Assembly: GCA_003952965.2 (NCBI GenBank)
Contig: CM025856.1
Location: 24,065,614-24,129,613 of the forward strand
From: Morella rubra
Taxonomy: Eukaryota > Streptophyta > Magnoliopsida > Fagales > Myricaceae
Direction of reading: 5' to 3'
DNA: 64,000 bases
The notes below the pieces were generated by a model. The model was given only the letters and a program-made list of their open reading frames with translations, made no database searches and had not been told where the DNA came from. Of the stretch, positions 35,701 to 49,300 are shown one piece after another (position 1 is the first letter of the stretch; each line of letters opens with the position of its first letter). A program made the translations under genes and the position numbers.

Positions 35701-38700
35701 TTCACAGGATGACATAAATATGGAGGTCGTGCTATGTCCAGATTATGTTATATATCGCGATATTTACTGTACAGCCCCCGTGTTAACTTTTTCACGCAGT
35801 TGCATCAAAATCAGTGGTTCAGCTCCACAGCGAAATGAGGGAACCTTTGAATTTGAGTGGGGAGTTGATGATCTTATTGGTATTGGGTGCCAGTGGATGC
35901 GAAGAGTGAGTTCTGATGCTCCTTTTGGGATTTTTGGTGATACTTGATACGTATGTGTATCCGCATTTTCTGGGCATGAGATGCATATATATTTGATTTT
36001 GGTACTTTCTTATGTGGGCTGCCTTCAGGTTCAGACCGTCATCATAAGGCTCCATGTAATAGTAAAGGATGCAGTTCAAGCCAATAACATGTGTAGCACT
36101 TCAGGTCAGTGTAATTAAATAAGTACCTGATGCTTATTCTTGTTCATTTAATTGAATTCATTTAGTTTGATTAGCAGTCAAAAGTTTTGTACGTTTAACT
36201 TATGTCAAAAGTCTTGTCTTTTCTGATGTTAATTTGCCTCTCTTGAGTATGCGTAGGAACAGTCACTTGCCTTTCAATGATATTTTAAGAGGGTAGAAAC
36301 AGTTACATGGGTAGAGAATTATGAGGGGGATAAAATGGGCACATTGCGTTAATAACTTAGTTTCGTAATGATTCTGTTAGTTGATCGGTATGTAATGTTG
36401 GTTGTTGGAGAATACCGCTTAGTAGCCCATATCCTCAATTTTCATTGCAATGTTTATTGATATTTGCCTGTAAGTATTTCGATCCTTTTGGTAAAAATTA
36501 CGAGACATATTCTTTGCTTTGTTTTTTATCTCCAAAAAACTGTACAAATCCAATTCAATTGTCTTCAGTAGGATGTGGTTAACTTATCTTTTTAGAAACT
36601 TATTAGTTTAGTCTTATGCTTTCATTTATCTGAGCATTTCAGTGTTATTATCTCCATATACCTGAATATCTAGGCATTGAGGAGTTGAAGATTGCAGTTG
36701 TTGACCCTAATTGGTCTCACAAACGGGAAGTGATCACCTCTTTGAATGTGAAATACCAGGCTGTGTGGGATGTTGCGGTTGAGTAAGTTTTGAAGTTTTC
36801 CTTATTTTTGTTTTTGTTTTATATTTTTGTTCATCACACAACCTCGCTTCTTCTTTTGGTGAGAATCAAACACATATAAGCTGGGGTAGGGCTCAATAAA
36901 GCTGCCATTGCTATTGGACTTTGCTTAACTTATCAAACTACAAGAGAAAAGGGAATGATACTGTTCCCTAAAATTACTGTCTTTCATCCAACAATGAAAC
37001 TTTTTGTATTCTTCTCCTGTATTCTTCTCCTTTTCTCTCTCAGGTTAGTCATTAGTTGATTCATGCTATTGGCACTCTATTATTGTTCTGGAATTTCTTG
37101 CCTGGCCATTATTTTGTGACAACCAATTACCTGGATGAACTTTCAGAGAATAACTTTAGCACCTCATCGTAGTTTCATCTCCTACAGGAGTGTTATAGGA
37201 ACTCTTATATTACATCACTTGGTCTAATCAATTGGAAAAACTACATTTTTTTTGTCGGACCTTGGAATGGACGAGACTGATTTACATGGAGAGGCGTTAT
37301 TTTCCAAAGTGAGTGAAACCGATCTATTGTCTTGGTGTAATCGAACTTTTTGATGTATTTGGCTGCTTTTTCAAAATGTTCTTTGATTGCCCTGCTATTT
37401 TGTCATTGTCATCTGTCATCTGTCTTTTAGAGTTCCTGCTTTCATTTACATTTCAATTTCTTTTGCTTTTCTGAAGCTTGGAATGGGCTGAGATCTTTTC
37501 TCTTTTATATATCCTCACATATTGTGCTGATATTTTTATTGATTTGAACCAAGGGATTTTTTTCCCTGTAGTCTTTCAGACGTTTGAACTCAATTTTATC
37601 TCAAGTTTTGTGGACTTCTTTGCTTCATGGTATGGACGGCCCTCTCATTATTTAATTCTGAGGAAGAGTGTGGTTAATATCTATAACTTTTTTTTTTCGC
37701 ATTACTTGCAATCAGTATCTATTAAAGTGGAGTCATGCATGTTGTATCTTCCATTAACGGTCAAACTGTGCATGAGATGCCCATGTAAGTCTTCCTGGTT
37801 ACTTTTTTTAACCCCAGTCAATCTAGTCTTTCTAATTGAGTAAAATGTCAATTAAAGCAAAAATGCAAACTTTTTTTTCTTGGTTGAGATCTTGAATGTG
37901 TATGCGGTTAGAAGATTGGAAGAGACTTGTTTTGGCAGTTTACATTAAAGCCCACTTGGCATCAAGGTACTCTGCAGAAGAGTTTGAATTTTGTTGATTT
38001 CAGATAATAGCAGCATTTTGTGCACATTGGTGGAATATTGTCCATTTCTGTCAGTATTTGTCAAGAAAGAGTTATTTTCCCGATTACTCATGTTGTCATC
38101 CTGCCTAGTTGTAGATCTTATTCAGCTTGTGTTAGAGGGTTTGATAACTGGTGCAGTTTGTGTGGTTTAGTACTGCATGGTCTGTACTAAATAAATTCGA
38201 GATGTTATATGCAGTTTCGATGAGCCTTTTGAAGATGTTGTGTATCCAAAAGGGGATTCTGATGCTGTTTCAATTAGTAAGAGAGATGTTGATCTACTAC
38301 AACCAGAGACATTCATAAATGATACAATCATTGACTTTTACATCAAGTAAGTCATGTGTTCATTATTGCATTCAACCTACCATTTTCACTTTTGGAGCTT
38401 AAGTTTCCACGGGATTTATTGTATGCTAGCTTCATATTTGGACACCTTGGGTCTTTTGGACTTAACTTTTCAAGCAATGATCTTTTTTACTTACCCTGTT
38501 TGTTAATTTTATTTGGTTCTCTTCAAGGCTGATGCAGATTGCCTGCACTCATGATCAGTATTCATCATGTGAACTGTAAATTAGCATAACGAACTAATGG
38601 AGCTCATTGGTGGAAAAGTTAGAATTTATTCTGCCTAGGAGTCTTGTTCCTTCATTTTTAAATGTTTCCGAATTAAAAACCTTTTATTTTTCCAAGAATT

Positions 38701-41700
38701 ATAAGTAATGTGCCATTGGATCTGAAAGGCCCCTGGCAATTTGAGGGTTTAATTGGTCGGCAGGTATTTGAAGAATCAGATTCAACCTGAGGAAAAGCAC
38801 CGTTTCCACTTTTTCAATAGTTTCTTCTTTCGGAAGCTGGCTGACATGGACAAAGATCCAACCAGTGCTTCTGACGGAAGGGCTGCTTTTCTACGTGTTC
38901 GTAAATGGACAAGGAAAGTTGATATGTTTGAGAAAGATTACATCTTCATTCCTGTAAACTTCAAGTAAGATTGTCTGGGCAAACAATTGGCGTATTGTAT
39001 TTGGCTTCTGTTAAATGTGAGCTCTGATATGAACTGTAGCTGTATTCTGATGACAGCCTGCATTGGAGCCTAGTAGTCATATGTCATCCTGGTGAAGTGA
39101 CCAGATTAAAGGGTACATTTCTTGGAATGTGCTACCTATTTTTCCTAAGCTTCCCTTCATTCATTATTATGTCCAATTTCAGATGAAGACTTGGAAAATT
39201 CACCTAAAGTACCATGTATATTGCATATGGATTCTATCAAAGGAACTCACGCGGGTATCAAAAATCTTATTCAAAGGTATCCTTGAACTTTCAATGTTTA
39301 CATCTTCCTGTTTTTTGACATGTTTAGCCAGTTATTTTGATGAGTGTTCCACATTTTATGAAACAATAGTTCCTCAGTTCTTTCCATATTGCTCTAGATA
39401 TTCACCTATTTTTATGTGTACTTGGGGCTACTAAGAGACTAACTGAAGATGGCTCCCAATGGGGGTGCAAAACACAAAAAGAAGAATAGAGAGTGGTAGA
39501 GAGGCATCAAGTGTATTGTGCATAAAGGGTCAAAAACATAATCACCCTTGCATCTGACATAATTGTTTTAAACAAGCAAGTGCTTGTATAAAATCTATGT
39601 CAGGCTAGTTTTACACGGTTATTACGTTGTTGTGGTATTACTGTTTTTGAGTGCATATCTCTTAAATTATTTATAGTAAACGGTGTTTTTGCCTTCCTTC
39701 AGTTATTAGTGGTGATATAATTTTAATTTTTTTCCCTTTTTTTCCTCGCCGCTGGAAGAGGGGGGGGGGGGGTTCAGATTTGTCCGTGTTGGTAGAGGTG
39801 CATCTTTGTGTATTTCTGATGCAATTTTGCCTTCCCACTTGTTGTCAACTGCAAAACTAGAACTAATATCCAAAATCATCGTCTTATTTGTTATGCAATT
39901 TGGTGTTTTTACTTTTTCCCAGATATTGAACTCTCCTAGGCGATTTTTGGCAGCCTAAGATTATTTAAGCTTAATGTTTTTGGTCTTAATTGAAGACCAC
40001 AGAGTTGACGAATAAAGGATTTTCATTAGAGTAAGTAGATTTGTTGGGGCTTCAGTTGGACTTCTTGCCCCATCAATAACTTTTTGGGCTGCTAAAACCA
40101 TATTGATTACTTTATTTTGCCAACTGTGTGCAGTACTATATACTTCTTTTGTCACTTCTCCCAGCATAAGAGATGGATTATTGAGTGGAAGCTTCATTTA
40201 ACGTGTCTTTTGCATTAACAGCAAACTGATGGCAGATAAATTTATTGTTTTTCGATTTTCCAGTTGGGACAGATTTTTCACCACGTGTTACAAGTCACCT
40301 CAGATGAACTATTAAAACCTGTTTCTTTTTGAGTTGGATGATTTGAGTTATAAAAGAGACATTCCTTGCTGTGACCATATTTCTTCTCTTCAACCTAACA
40401 AGAATCCAAATATCCTCCAGATGCTTGGTAACAATGTGATGCATATTTTGACAACTCCACACCAACGAGGGTTCATACTCATCAGCTTTTGTAGATTTGG
40501 TCTAGTACATGATTTCTGTGCTATTCTTGTCATGAGTTCATTAGTGCATATTTATGTTCCTGAACTTCACAAGCAGTGGTTTTTATTCATTCTGTTTTTT
40601 TTTTTTTTGATAAGTAAGAAAATTTTATTAGAAAAATGTAGAACAGTACAAAGGTTGTACCAGAACCACTTAAGTCATACAAGCGAAAAAGCTAAGGAAA
40701 TCCTGAAAATCTAAAAAGGGACAACTTAACACAGCATTCGACCAAAGGAAAAGAGACTGCAGCAAATCGCCCTGAACAAGTACCGATTTTGTGATCAGCA
40801 TTGTTTAGGTAGTATTGGCAATACACCTGACTCTGATCTTGTGTGGTCGTTTTCCATTCACAAGGAGATAAAATTAGTAGTCTAGAGTTAGAGAGGAGCT
40901 TAAGAGGGGTATCAGTAACCTCTCTCTGTTTTTCTTAGTAGGGCCTGCTATTCGTCACCTGTGTTCCTCCACTGCCTCCTGAACTAGGAAGGTTTTTCTT
41001 TTGTTGCTTAGAAAATTTTTATTGAATGACAAGTGCTCAGATTTAATTGATTTAGTACAAGGAAGTCACACATATTCAGTGACACGATAGTTTTAATATA
41101 AGATGGAGACAACAAGCAAAGTTGGACTTCTATTCATGATTAGATTGCTTTAGCTGGCATGGAATTCACTTGGAGTTTTAGTGCATACCTACGTTTTTTA
41201 TACCTCAACATTTCTGATGGTCCGTTTCATCTATTGTTTTGTCTTTTTTACTCTCTGTTGTGTCCCTGCAGGACTTGCGGCTCTGATGTTTCCCATTTAT
41301 TCCTATTCATCTGTTCTGTTTTGTTTTTAACCTGTTTTGCCTTACCTTTCGGGAGTTATATCTTAGAAAATGTTGGAATACTCATTTAAACCTTGAAATG
41401 ACAGTTATTTGTGGGAAGAGTGGAAAGAGAGGCAAAAAGAGCACCTGGAAGATATCTCATCTAAATTCCTCGACCTGCGGTTTGTCTCCCTTGAGGTATT
41501 GCCGCTAGTATCACTTCACAATCTCAGTTTTGTTAAATTGGAATCGGAGAGGAAAAGGATTCTTGCAAACCTGCTTCTATAACCCAGTCTCCATAGGTGA
41601 GATGTGGAGGTTAAATGAAAAGGTTTTATTTGCATCAAATTATTTCTGGAGAATTTTGTGGCTTGGGAGTCTATACTAACATGTAGCATATTATTGGTGA

Positions 41701-44700
41701 TCCTAGAGCTTTGGCCTTCTGTACAGAAGGTTTAGAGAGTAAAAGAATGAAGAATGATTTGGTTACACAAATGAATGGAAAGTACCTATACCTTTTAGGC
41801 GTTTCACAACGTCAAGATCTTATCCTAAGTTCAAAGATTTTTTTCCAATATCTATGTGTTATCATCTTAAATGGTGAGTGGCCCAACTCATGTTATGTTG
41901 ATTATCAAACTTTTGCTTTGATGTATGTGAGTAAAACAGATGAAATTGTTGATGTGTGATTTAACCAACAGCTTTGTCTGCAATCAACATCATATAGTCC
42001 AAGTTCAGAGAAAGTACGAATGGAAGAGAGTCTATTTCTTTATCCTGTATTCTTCTTTTGTGATCAGCACTTAGGCTTATTCCATTCCTAATCATATTCC
42101 ACTTAGAGAATAATAAGAGGAAGGAGTTGTAGGATGGGGCTTGAATACAGTTAGCGTTCTTTTTTGTTTACTATTTAATGACCATTGTCATTATGGTGAC
42201 TGGGGCCCACTAACTATGTAGCTCTTTTGATAAATGAGATCAGAGAATATGCTTGATTGGTTGAGAGTTATATAAATTTTATTAATGCTTTTCATAGTTG
42301 TATGTATATTATATGGCTTTATACTCACAGTCAAATGCACAGTTTTTCACCCATTTCCAATCAAGAATTCTTTAAAAAAAAAAAAATCAATTTTAAGTAT
42401 TTGAGTTCAATGAAATGTATAAAACCCAAATTCTTTGATCTTTCACCTGGGTCTATGTGTAAGGCCCTTAGACAACAACTCTAGACCATGTGGGCCCTAT
42501 GTCGGTGCTCACATGGAGACAATAAACATTCTTGTTTTGAGTGCTTTTCCTGAACAAGATATTCTGCAAGGGTTGGGAGGTTTGGTTTCTTGAAGCTTGT
42601 CTGATGGGACGAGTTTCTAATTTCGGTTTCATATAATCACTTATATTAATGATTATATTCAAGAATATATCCTGTCATGTTCCTTATCTCTTTTGCTTCA
42701 TTTTTGGGGAATTTAACCTATCTTTTCGTTTTTTGGGTGGGTGGAGTGTGCACTTTATGAACTTGTTTTATTTGCGTTTAATATATCTCAGATGCATTAA
42801 TATTATTTTATTGTATCCTATCAAATACTTTCTTTGATTGATTACATATCAAAAAAAAAAAACTTTCTTTTATTGATCAGGATGAATCTTTTGACCCTAT
42901 CTGCACCAGAATAACTCTCACACTGAAAAGTTCTCTTTCATAAATTCTCTTTTCTTGGTGTATGCATCCTTATCTGCAATTCTACTCTCTTTGGGTGATG
43001 ATTGCTAGTTGAGAAAAATATAAAGTAGATGCAGTCTTTTTATGCTTAACATTTTTGGTTGTTTCATTTTCTAGCAGATAATTTGTTCTATCAACTTTGC
43101 TAGGATTTGTATCATTCATTATTTGTCATTTTCTCTCTCTCACCCTATCCTTGGGGGATATGTAAACTCCTGTTAACCTGACATTTTTTCATTCCATCTC
43201 AGCTGCCACAGCAAGAGAATTCATTTGATTGCGGTCTGTTTCTGCTTCACTATCTGGAGCTATTTATGGCACAAGCTCCTCTTAATTTCAGTCCAACAAA
43301 AATAATCAAATCCTCTAAATTTGTAAGTCTACTCGCCTTGTCTTGTGAACATATTAATGTTTATTTTTCTCCGTTTTTTAGTTCCTTCAATTTGATTGTG
43401 GTGAGCAAAGTTTCAGCGATGTATTGCCTGAAACCCTGACATACTGCTTTTCTACTGTAAACTGATTATTCTGTGTAACCCAAGCACCCTGAATTGATAC
43501 TATAACCTAATGATTGTTTTTTTTTCTATTTATTTTAATTTTGCTACATGTTACCAATGCAAAATTACATATTTCTTTCCTCAGCTTAATGTGAATTGGT
43601 TTCCACCTGCTGAGGCTTCTCTCAAGCGCTCTCTTATCCAGAGGTTAATCTTTGAACTCCTTGAAAGGCATTCTCCAGAAGTCTCTTCAGCTGGGTGCAG
43701 TGACGAAGATGAGCCCTCTGATTTTCCAGCGAACAATAAGAACGAAACTTGCATGGAGTTTTTTTCCGAGAGATGTGGTCCTGCAATGGCTCACCAAGGC
43801 AATATATCTAATCCCCAAGCTGGATCAGGGATTGAAATGACTCTTCTATCAGCATCTTCGATGAATTCCCAGTGTGTTAACAACTCAGGCTTGGTTTTGA
43901 AAGAGTTTCTAGAGTCAGGAGCTACTGCAGGATCATTACTTGGACAATATCCATCTTTTGACCATCCATCATCTTATTACCGTCTCAATGGTGCTATATC
44001 ACCCTCAGAGGTAATATATTTTCTTCTTTATTGGATGGAGAATCATCTACTCATGCAGTTACTAGAACTAAGATGATCATAGTCAGACTGGTCAAGACAA
44101 CTTGTTTGTACCAAATAGATAGTTGCTTTAGGGTGTGTGACGTTTAATCTATTATGCTTAATAAACGAGAACAAAAAGTTTAGACTGGACATTGTGATTA
44201 TGTTCTCTTATTTTGGAAAGTCAATACCTCAAGATCTAGACATGGAACATCCCACAATGTAAAAAAGGAAAGGAGGAAATATAAGGAGCTGGTAACATTA
44301 CCCACCTTTTGTCCGTGACCCCACTAAAGTTTAATTCCATGTGGTAAGAATAAGAAGCCATGTGATTCTAAATTCTTGTGCAAGCTTCAAAATTTGCACT
44401 TCTAATCCCTCACCTTTTTGCTTCATTATAGGAAGATGTAGAAAACAGTGACCGTTTTATATATTTGGCTTCCGGTGATGCTGGATTTCAGCAAATGGTT
44501 GGCATCGCACCTCAAGCACGTAGCATTCCATATTCATCGAGAGCTTTCGGAGCTGAAACTTCTTATAACCTAGGGATCTCTGTGCAAGAGGAGCATGGAA
44601 ATCTTGACTCATCCCTAGAACCGTCAAATTGCGCCTCTGATGATTCAGACGTAGGGATCACTAATAATTTCCCAGTTGGAGAAGATGTGGGTAAGAGTCA

Positions 44701-45088
44701 GAAAGAAGATGCAGATGAACAAAGAACTCAATCAACTGGAAACATGGAGTGTTTGTCAGAAAGCCTTGTTGCTGCTGCTAACAAGTTGCTGGACACTTCT
44801 TCTGTTGAAGCATCTGAAGAATCTGATAAGATGCATAATGGCAAGAGGAATCGTGATTGCCTACCCACTGGTCAAGAAAATTGCATCTCGCTGCAGCAAG
44901 ATACTGATCTTCTTGGTAATGGGGAGGTTCGTTGTGATAATTTGTTGATGACTGGTGATGATGAGGTTGCAGAGTCATATGAGCAAGAAGCTGCAAAAAG
45001 GCTGCGGCTTACACCTTGCGAGGAGGTTGGTTATGATAGTGTGCTGACGACTGGTGATGATCAGGTTGCAGGATCATATGGGCAATGA
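32761..45088 (+). CDS. ULP2: ULP2-type SUMO-specific cysteine protease (C48)
   Basis: Removes SUMO from nuclear proteins. Exons: 32761-32911, 34257-34763, 34867-34907, 35708-35905, 36029-36104, 36674-36782, 38215-38346, 38764-38964, 39057-39112, 39183-39276, 41405-41495, 43203-43322, 43585-44010, 44432-45088. The sum, 2859 nt, is a multiple of three (952 aa). The N-terminus is MKSSPRRAFDVFDFKEEDEL. The family middle domain reads FEFEWGVDDLIGIGCQWM. The protease domain starts near residue 415 (LLQPETFINDTIIDFYIKYL). The triad is H474 (LHWSL), D507 (HMDS) and C562 (DCG), with Q556 (PQQENSFDCG) in the oxyanion hole. The second exon is the weak point: the frame changes near 34519, 34570 and 34605 and then returns to the original frame. 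A good acceptor before 34673 leaves an intron there possible. The start ATG at 32761 begins the conserved N-terminus. Confidence 0.88.
34519..34607 (+). other. Frame-disturbed stretch of ULP2 exon 2
   Basis: Frame 0 ends SELEEKD then TGA at 34520. LEAPPPVKDQINYAP follows in a second frame, SPSSVLSLPYMN in a third, and ELIMDANNEYPKF back in frame 0 from 34607. The net shift is zero. Deletions of one, one and a few bases would explain it. Alternatives are a sequence error or an unrecognised intron ending at the TTTTTGCAG acceptor at 34672. Confidence 0.6.
39757..39772. repeat. G homopolymer run in a ULP2 intron
   Basis: GAAGAG followed by about twelve G residues in intron 10 of the SUMO protease model. 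A likely site of length polymorphism or sequencing error. Confidence 0.7.
40597..40790 (-). mobile_element. LINE 3' end fragment in ULP2 intron
   Basis: A T run followed by GATAAGTAAGAAAATTTTATTAG reads on the minus strand as a sequence ending CTTACTTATC and a poly(A) tail. That tail resembles the CTTATCA tail of the micro-insertion at 4876-4888. The element extends an unknown distance rightward; target duplications were not found. Assignment to a LINE is inference from the tail and from similar ends common in woody eudicots. Confidence 0.45.
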
Positions 45089-45121
45089 GATGCAAAAATG
45101 CTGCGGCTTGCACCATCCCTA
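44924..45121 (+). repeat. 99-bp tandem duplication at the 3' end of ULP2 coding sequence
   Basis: Unit 1 (44924-45022) and unit 2 (45023-45121) start GAGGTTCGTTGTGAT and GAGGTTGGTTATGAT. They share TGGTGATGAT, GGTTGCAG and CTGCGGCTT blocks at the same spacing. The unit is 33 codons, so the frame is kept. Unit 1 encodes MTGDDEVAESYEQEAAKRLR. In unit 2 the codon after YGQ is TGA where unit 1 has GAA, giving the stop of the protein. Confidence 0.85.
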
Positions 45122-46311
45122 GATAGGAATTAATTTGCACTTATAGGAAGCCCATAAAGCCCTCTCTTCTGTAAGTAGGTCTGGGGATGACTTCTTTTCT
45201 TTTATTCTCTTCTCCCACTCTAGGAATCAATTTGCCATAATGTGAATAGTGTTTTGGCTCTACCTTGTCTGTTTGCTGGGGTATGGAGGAACTGAATACT
45301 GATAGAAAAATTATGTCACATAGTTTTTTCTCGAAGTCAAAAGTCAGTAATTTAACCTGCCTCGCAAATATTATTTTTCTTTTTTCTTTCTTTCTTTCAT
45401 TTGGATGACATGAGAAATTTATGCTAGTTGCTTTGAATTAGGTAGTTTCTTCGGGTTAACTTGTTCTTCTTGGTATTGCCATAGTTTGGAGGACTTTACC
45501 TTGGACTTGTTCGAGCTCCCCTACTGTTCCAAATTCGAACCCATGTTAGAAGCGATTGTGTTTTGAGCGTTGGAACTACTGGGCACACGGCTTGTTTACA
45601 TGGAGTTGGGCTTGGTGAGCACCTACTTAAGTTGCACCTTAAACTATGGACAAAAGTCAAATAGTGATCCAAAAATATCATTTCTGGTATTTTAAGTTCA
45701 TGCATTATCCAAAATTTTTAAATATGCATGCAACATAAGATAACTAATTAGTGATACGAAATTGTTGACATGGGCTCTATAAATAGGTGAAAAGAGTTAA
45801 ATTATGATAGTACACAATTTTTTTTTTTTAAGAATAAATATATTTTACGACCTTTCAGGGTCTTGATATTTTTGTAGCTTAAAGTATTATTTTTATCATA
45901 TTATACCAATCTGAAAAAAAACAATAAATACGATGACGAATTAAAAGATACATTAAAGACTTAAATAAATATATATTAAGAGAAAATTTAATCAAATTAG
46001 GACTATAGATATTGAAGTCAAAATGGCAAGAAAGTACCAGATCTAGCTGCTTATTAGTGGTTTGTGATCTCGCGGATCAAATCCAAACCCGGCTCGTCGC
46101 AGAAAGAACTACCTTAACAGAAACTTTCCTCGACTCGTTCGACCTCCATACAACGGACACCTCCGAGTCGCTTTACGCTTGTCGTCACTCCACGAAGAGA
46201 AAATGGCTTACTTTTCCGTTGTTGCGAAGTTCAGACTTTCGTCCTAACAATCTAGGGTTACGGTTTAGCCAACGACGCCGAATACATTCATTATCGCCCA
46301 AACTACCAGCC
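45089..46311. other. Intergenic between ULP2 and O-fucosyltransferase genes
   Basis: No supported gene. The first few hundred bases are probably the ULP2 3' untranslated region. An AT-rich block follows (45650-46010), and the last 300 bases are GC-richer. An open frame from 46012 runs in frame into the next gene but its extra N-terminal part lacks family resemblance, so it is treated as 5' leader. Confidence 0.6.
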
Positions 46312-49300
46312 ATGGAGCTCTACCTTAGCGGCTCCCAGAGAGCTGCAATTGCTGGCCTTTTCGTGCTCCTCTTGCCGGTTTTTGTGCCGAATCTTTTCGG
46401 CCCACTTGGTCGTGCCTCGCCTTCCATGTTCTCCGTACGTCAGTCAGATTATCTGTTTTGCTTAACCAGCGTGTCTCTCTGATTATTTTATGATTTCTAT
46501 GAAGATTAAAGTACTAGGTGAATACATTTAAATGTCAATAATCCAATTGGCCTTGCATCTCTCGTTATTCTCACTATTATGGTTTATTTACGATGTTATT
46601 TGTTTGAAGGAAGTCTCTTCTTGAACATTGTCATTGTGGTTTTAAACATAACCAAACCGTGATTTATGTAGCTCGCAACTAAATAAAGGAATTGATGCAT
46701 TGCGTTGCAGGAGTGGAACGCTCCAAAGCCTCGGCACTGGGCTTTACTAAAGGGCGCTTTACAAGGCGAAACTGTGAGTAGGTGTAACTAATACACTTGG
46801 TGTAGTTCTTTTCTTTCGTTTTTGTGGCCTAGGTTTTGCTATAAATGGTTTAACTATTTGCTCTAAGATTTTTCTCTCCTGTTTTTTAAAAAACTATTAG
46901 TCAGTTCAGCAGCAGACTAAACTTTGGTCCGGTTTGGCCAACCAAGGATGGAGGCCCTGTACCGAGCCTACGAATCAACCATGTGAGTGCTGAAAATAGA
47001 GGGTGATGTATAGTTGTTGTACATTACATATAGTTATGCGTGAGATGAAGTTTTGGGTAGTGATGTTTTGGTGAATATGTGATTTCAGTAATTGGGTGGT
47101 GAGAGTATTTTCTTATGTACTCCTGTTTCTTAATGATGTGTGGTAGTGCCGGGAAAATCTTGGGGGTATATTCAGGTATTCCTTGACGGAGGATTGAACC
47201 AGCAGAAAATGGGGGTAAGTTACTCAGAAACTACTGGAAGAATACATTGCCTTTCTAGTAGATTCCTTTCTAACTTTGTGATGTTTCCCTCTCGTTTTTG
47301 AAGATCTGTGATGCAGTTGCTGTTGCTAAAATTTTGAATGCAACCCTGGTGCTTCCATATCTGGAAGTGAATTCTGTATGGCAGGATTCAAGGTAGTTTA
47401 TGAGTGAGCTATCTTTGAGAACTTATGCACTTAAACCCCCTCCCCTTTGAAGGCTTTATGCAGCTTGTCTATGCTTTACAGTTCATTCGGGGAAATATTT
47501 GATGTGGACCACTTTATTGATGTCCTACATGATGAAGTTTCTATGGTGAAGGAGCTGCCTAGTGAATTTTCCTGGAGCACAAGAGAGTATTATTCTACGG
47601 GCATTCGAGCTACCAGAATTAAAACAGCACCTGTTCATGCTTCGGCTAACTGGTATTTGGACAATGTCCTGCCTGTGTTGAAGAGGTCAGTGAGTAACCA
47701 CATCCTATTCTAGTTTCTCGGATATTTTTAACTAAAGGCTGTAACTTTTTTTTTTTTCGTTTGGTTGATGAGATTGAGGATTAGTTAAACCTATTTCCTC
47801 TTGTCCATAAGAAGCCTCCTGTTAGAGTTAATTTATGTTCTGAGCACTGTTTGGAGACTCGCTAGTCACTTACTGGCAATTGGACTCACTCTTCTTTTTA
47901 TATATATCATAATTTTGCCAAAGACAGGGAAAGCATCGTTGCTCTGGAGAAGTTTTCACAATAAGGGTTGATGTGAAATATTAAGTTCCTGGGAATGCTG
48001 TGTCCGTAAACAGGATACCCTTGAAAATGTTTAGAATGGACAACTAGATGTAGTGAACTATTAGAAATCAGTGTGCCCATTTTACACTTTCAACCCTCAT
48101 GTTGCATAATGTGATGGAATCTTGATGCCAGAACTTTGGTAATTTACTCGGTATCTGGACTGTAGCCAAAATTTCATTGGCAATAGAAGCCTGGATTTAG
48201 GTGAAACGTCCTGTTTTTGTAGAGCCCTAGTTTTAGAATTACATTTTCATGTTTGTATTGGTGATGGAAGGTTCTTGATTGATGCAGTCACGGAATTGCT
48301 GCTATTTCCCCATTCTCTCACCGCTTGGCATTTGACCACTTGCCCCCAAGCATTCAGCTTCTGCGTTGTAAAGTTAACTTTCAAGCACTAGCATTTGTTC
48401 CTCATATCATGGCATTGGGAGATACCCTTGTCAATCGCCTCCGTTCCCCTCCAAGCAAAAACCAAGCAGCACAGACAGAGTACCTGCTAGAGGGAAGGGA
48501 TCAGATTGGGAAACAGAAAGCTGGGAAGTTTGTTGTATTACATCTTCGCTTTGATAAAGTATGTCCTCAGTCCTCATCTGCTTTTAAAGCGAACCATTTA
48601 GAGTAAATTCTGATAATCTCTTTTTGAGCTTTTCAGACTAATATGTTAAGGTGATACTTGGGGTTGCCTTGTTTTGTTTCTCAGAAATCTTGATGGTTTC
48701 ATTGTGGACAGGAGTTATATGTTATCAAATTCTTGCACTGAACCATGTGTACAAATGAAAGTCCAGGGATTGGTCCTTAGGGTCCCAGTAGCAGGTAGAG
48801 GGTCCAATACAAAGAATAAGCCCCCCAGAATATACTGCTAGAAGCAGTCATCTTTCTAGACCATCTCACATGCCTCATATAGTATCTAATCTCGTTCACA
48901 TCTATTTTGTATGAATATCATGGGCAGGGTAGGGTTAAAGAACCAACATTTTTCTTCGTACTGAATTTAATGAATTGGGTATTTTCTCGTGTCCTTTATG
49001 CCAACTTGTCCTCATAGCTTACCCACTGAAGAGAAGATATATATATCTTCCACATGCAGGATATGGCTGCTCATTCAGCTTGTGATTTCGGTGGGGGTAA
49101 AGCTGAGAAACTGGCTCTCGCAAAATACCGGCAGGTGATTTGGCAAGGAAGGGTCCTAAACTCCCAGTTCACTGATGAGGAGCTGCGAAATCAGGGTCGT
49201 TGCCCATTGACCCCAGAAGAGATTGGATTGCTGCTAGCAGCGTTGGGCTTTGACAATACTACCCGCCTTTATCTTGCTTCCCACAAGGTTTTGATAACTT

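Noticed and set aside
46012..46311. In-frame 100-codon extension upstream of the O-fucosyltransferase start
   Set aside because: It would bury the membrane anchor after a 100-residue extension with no family resemblance; ATG 46312 fits a type II membrane protein.
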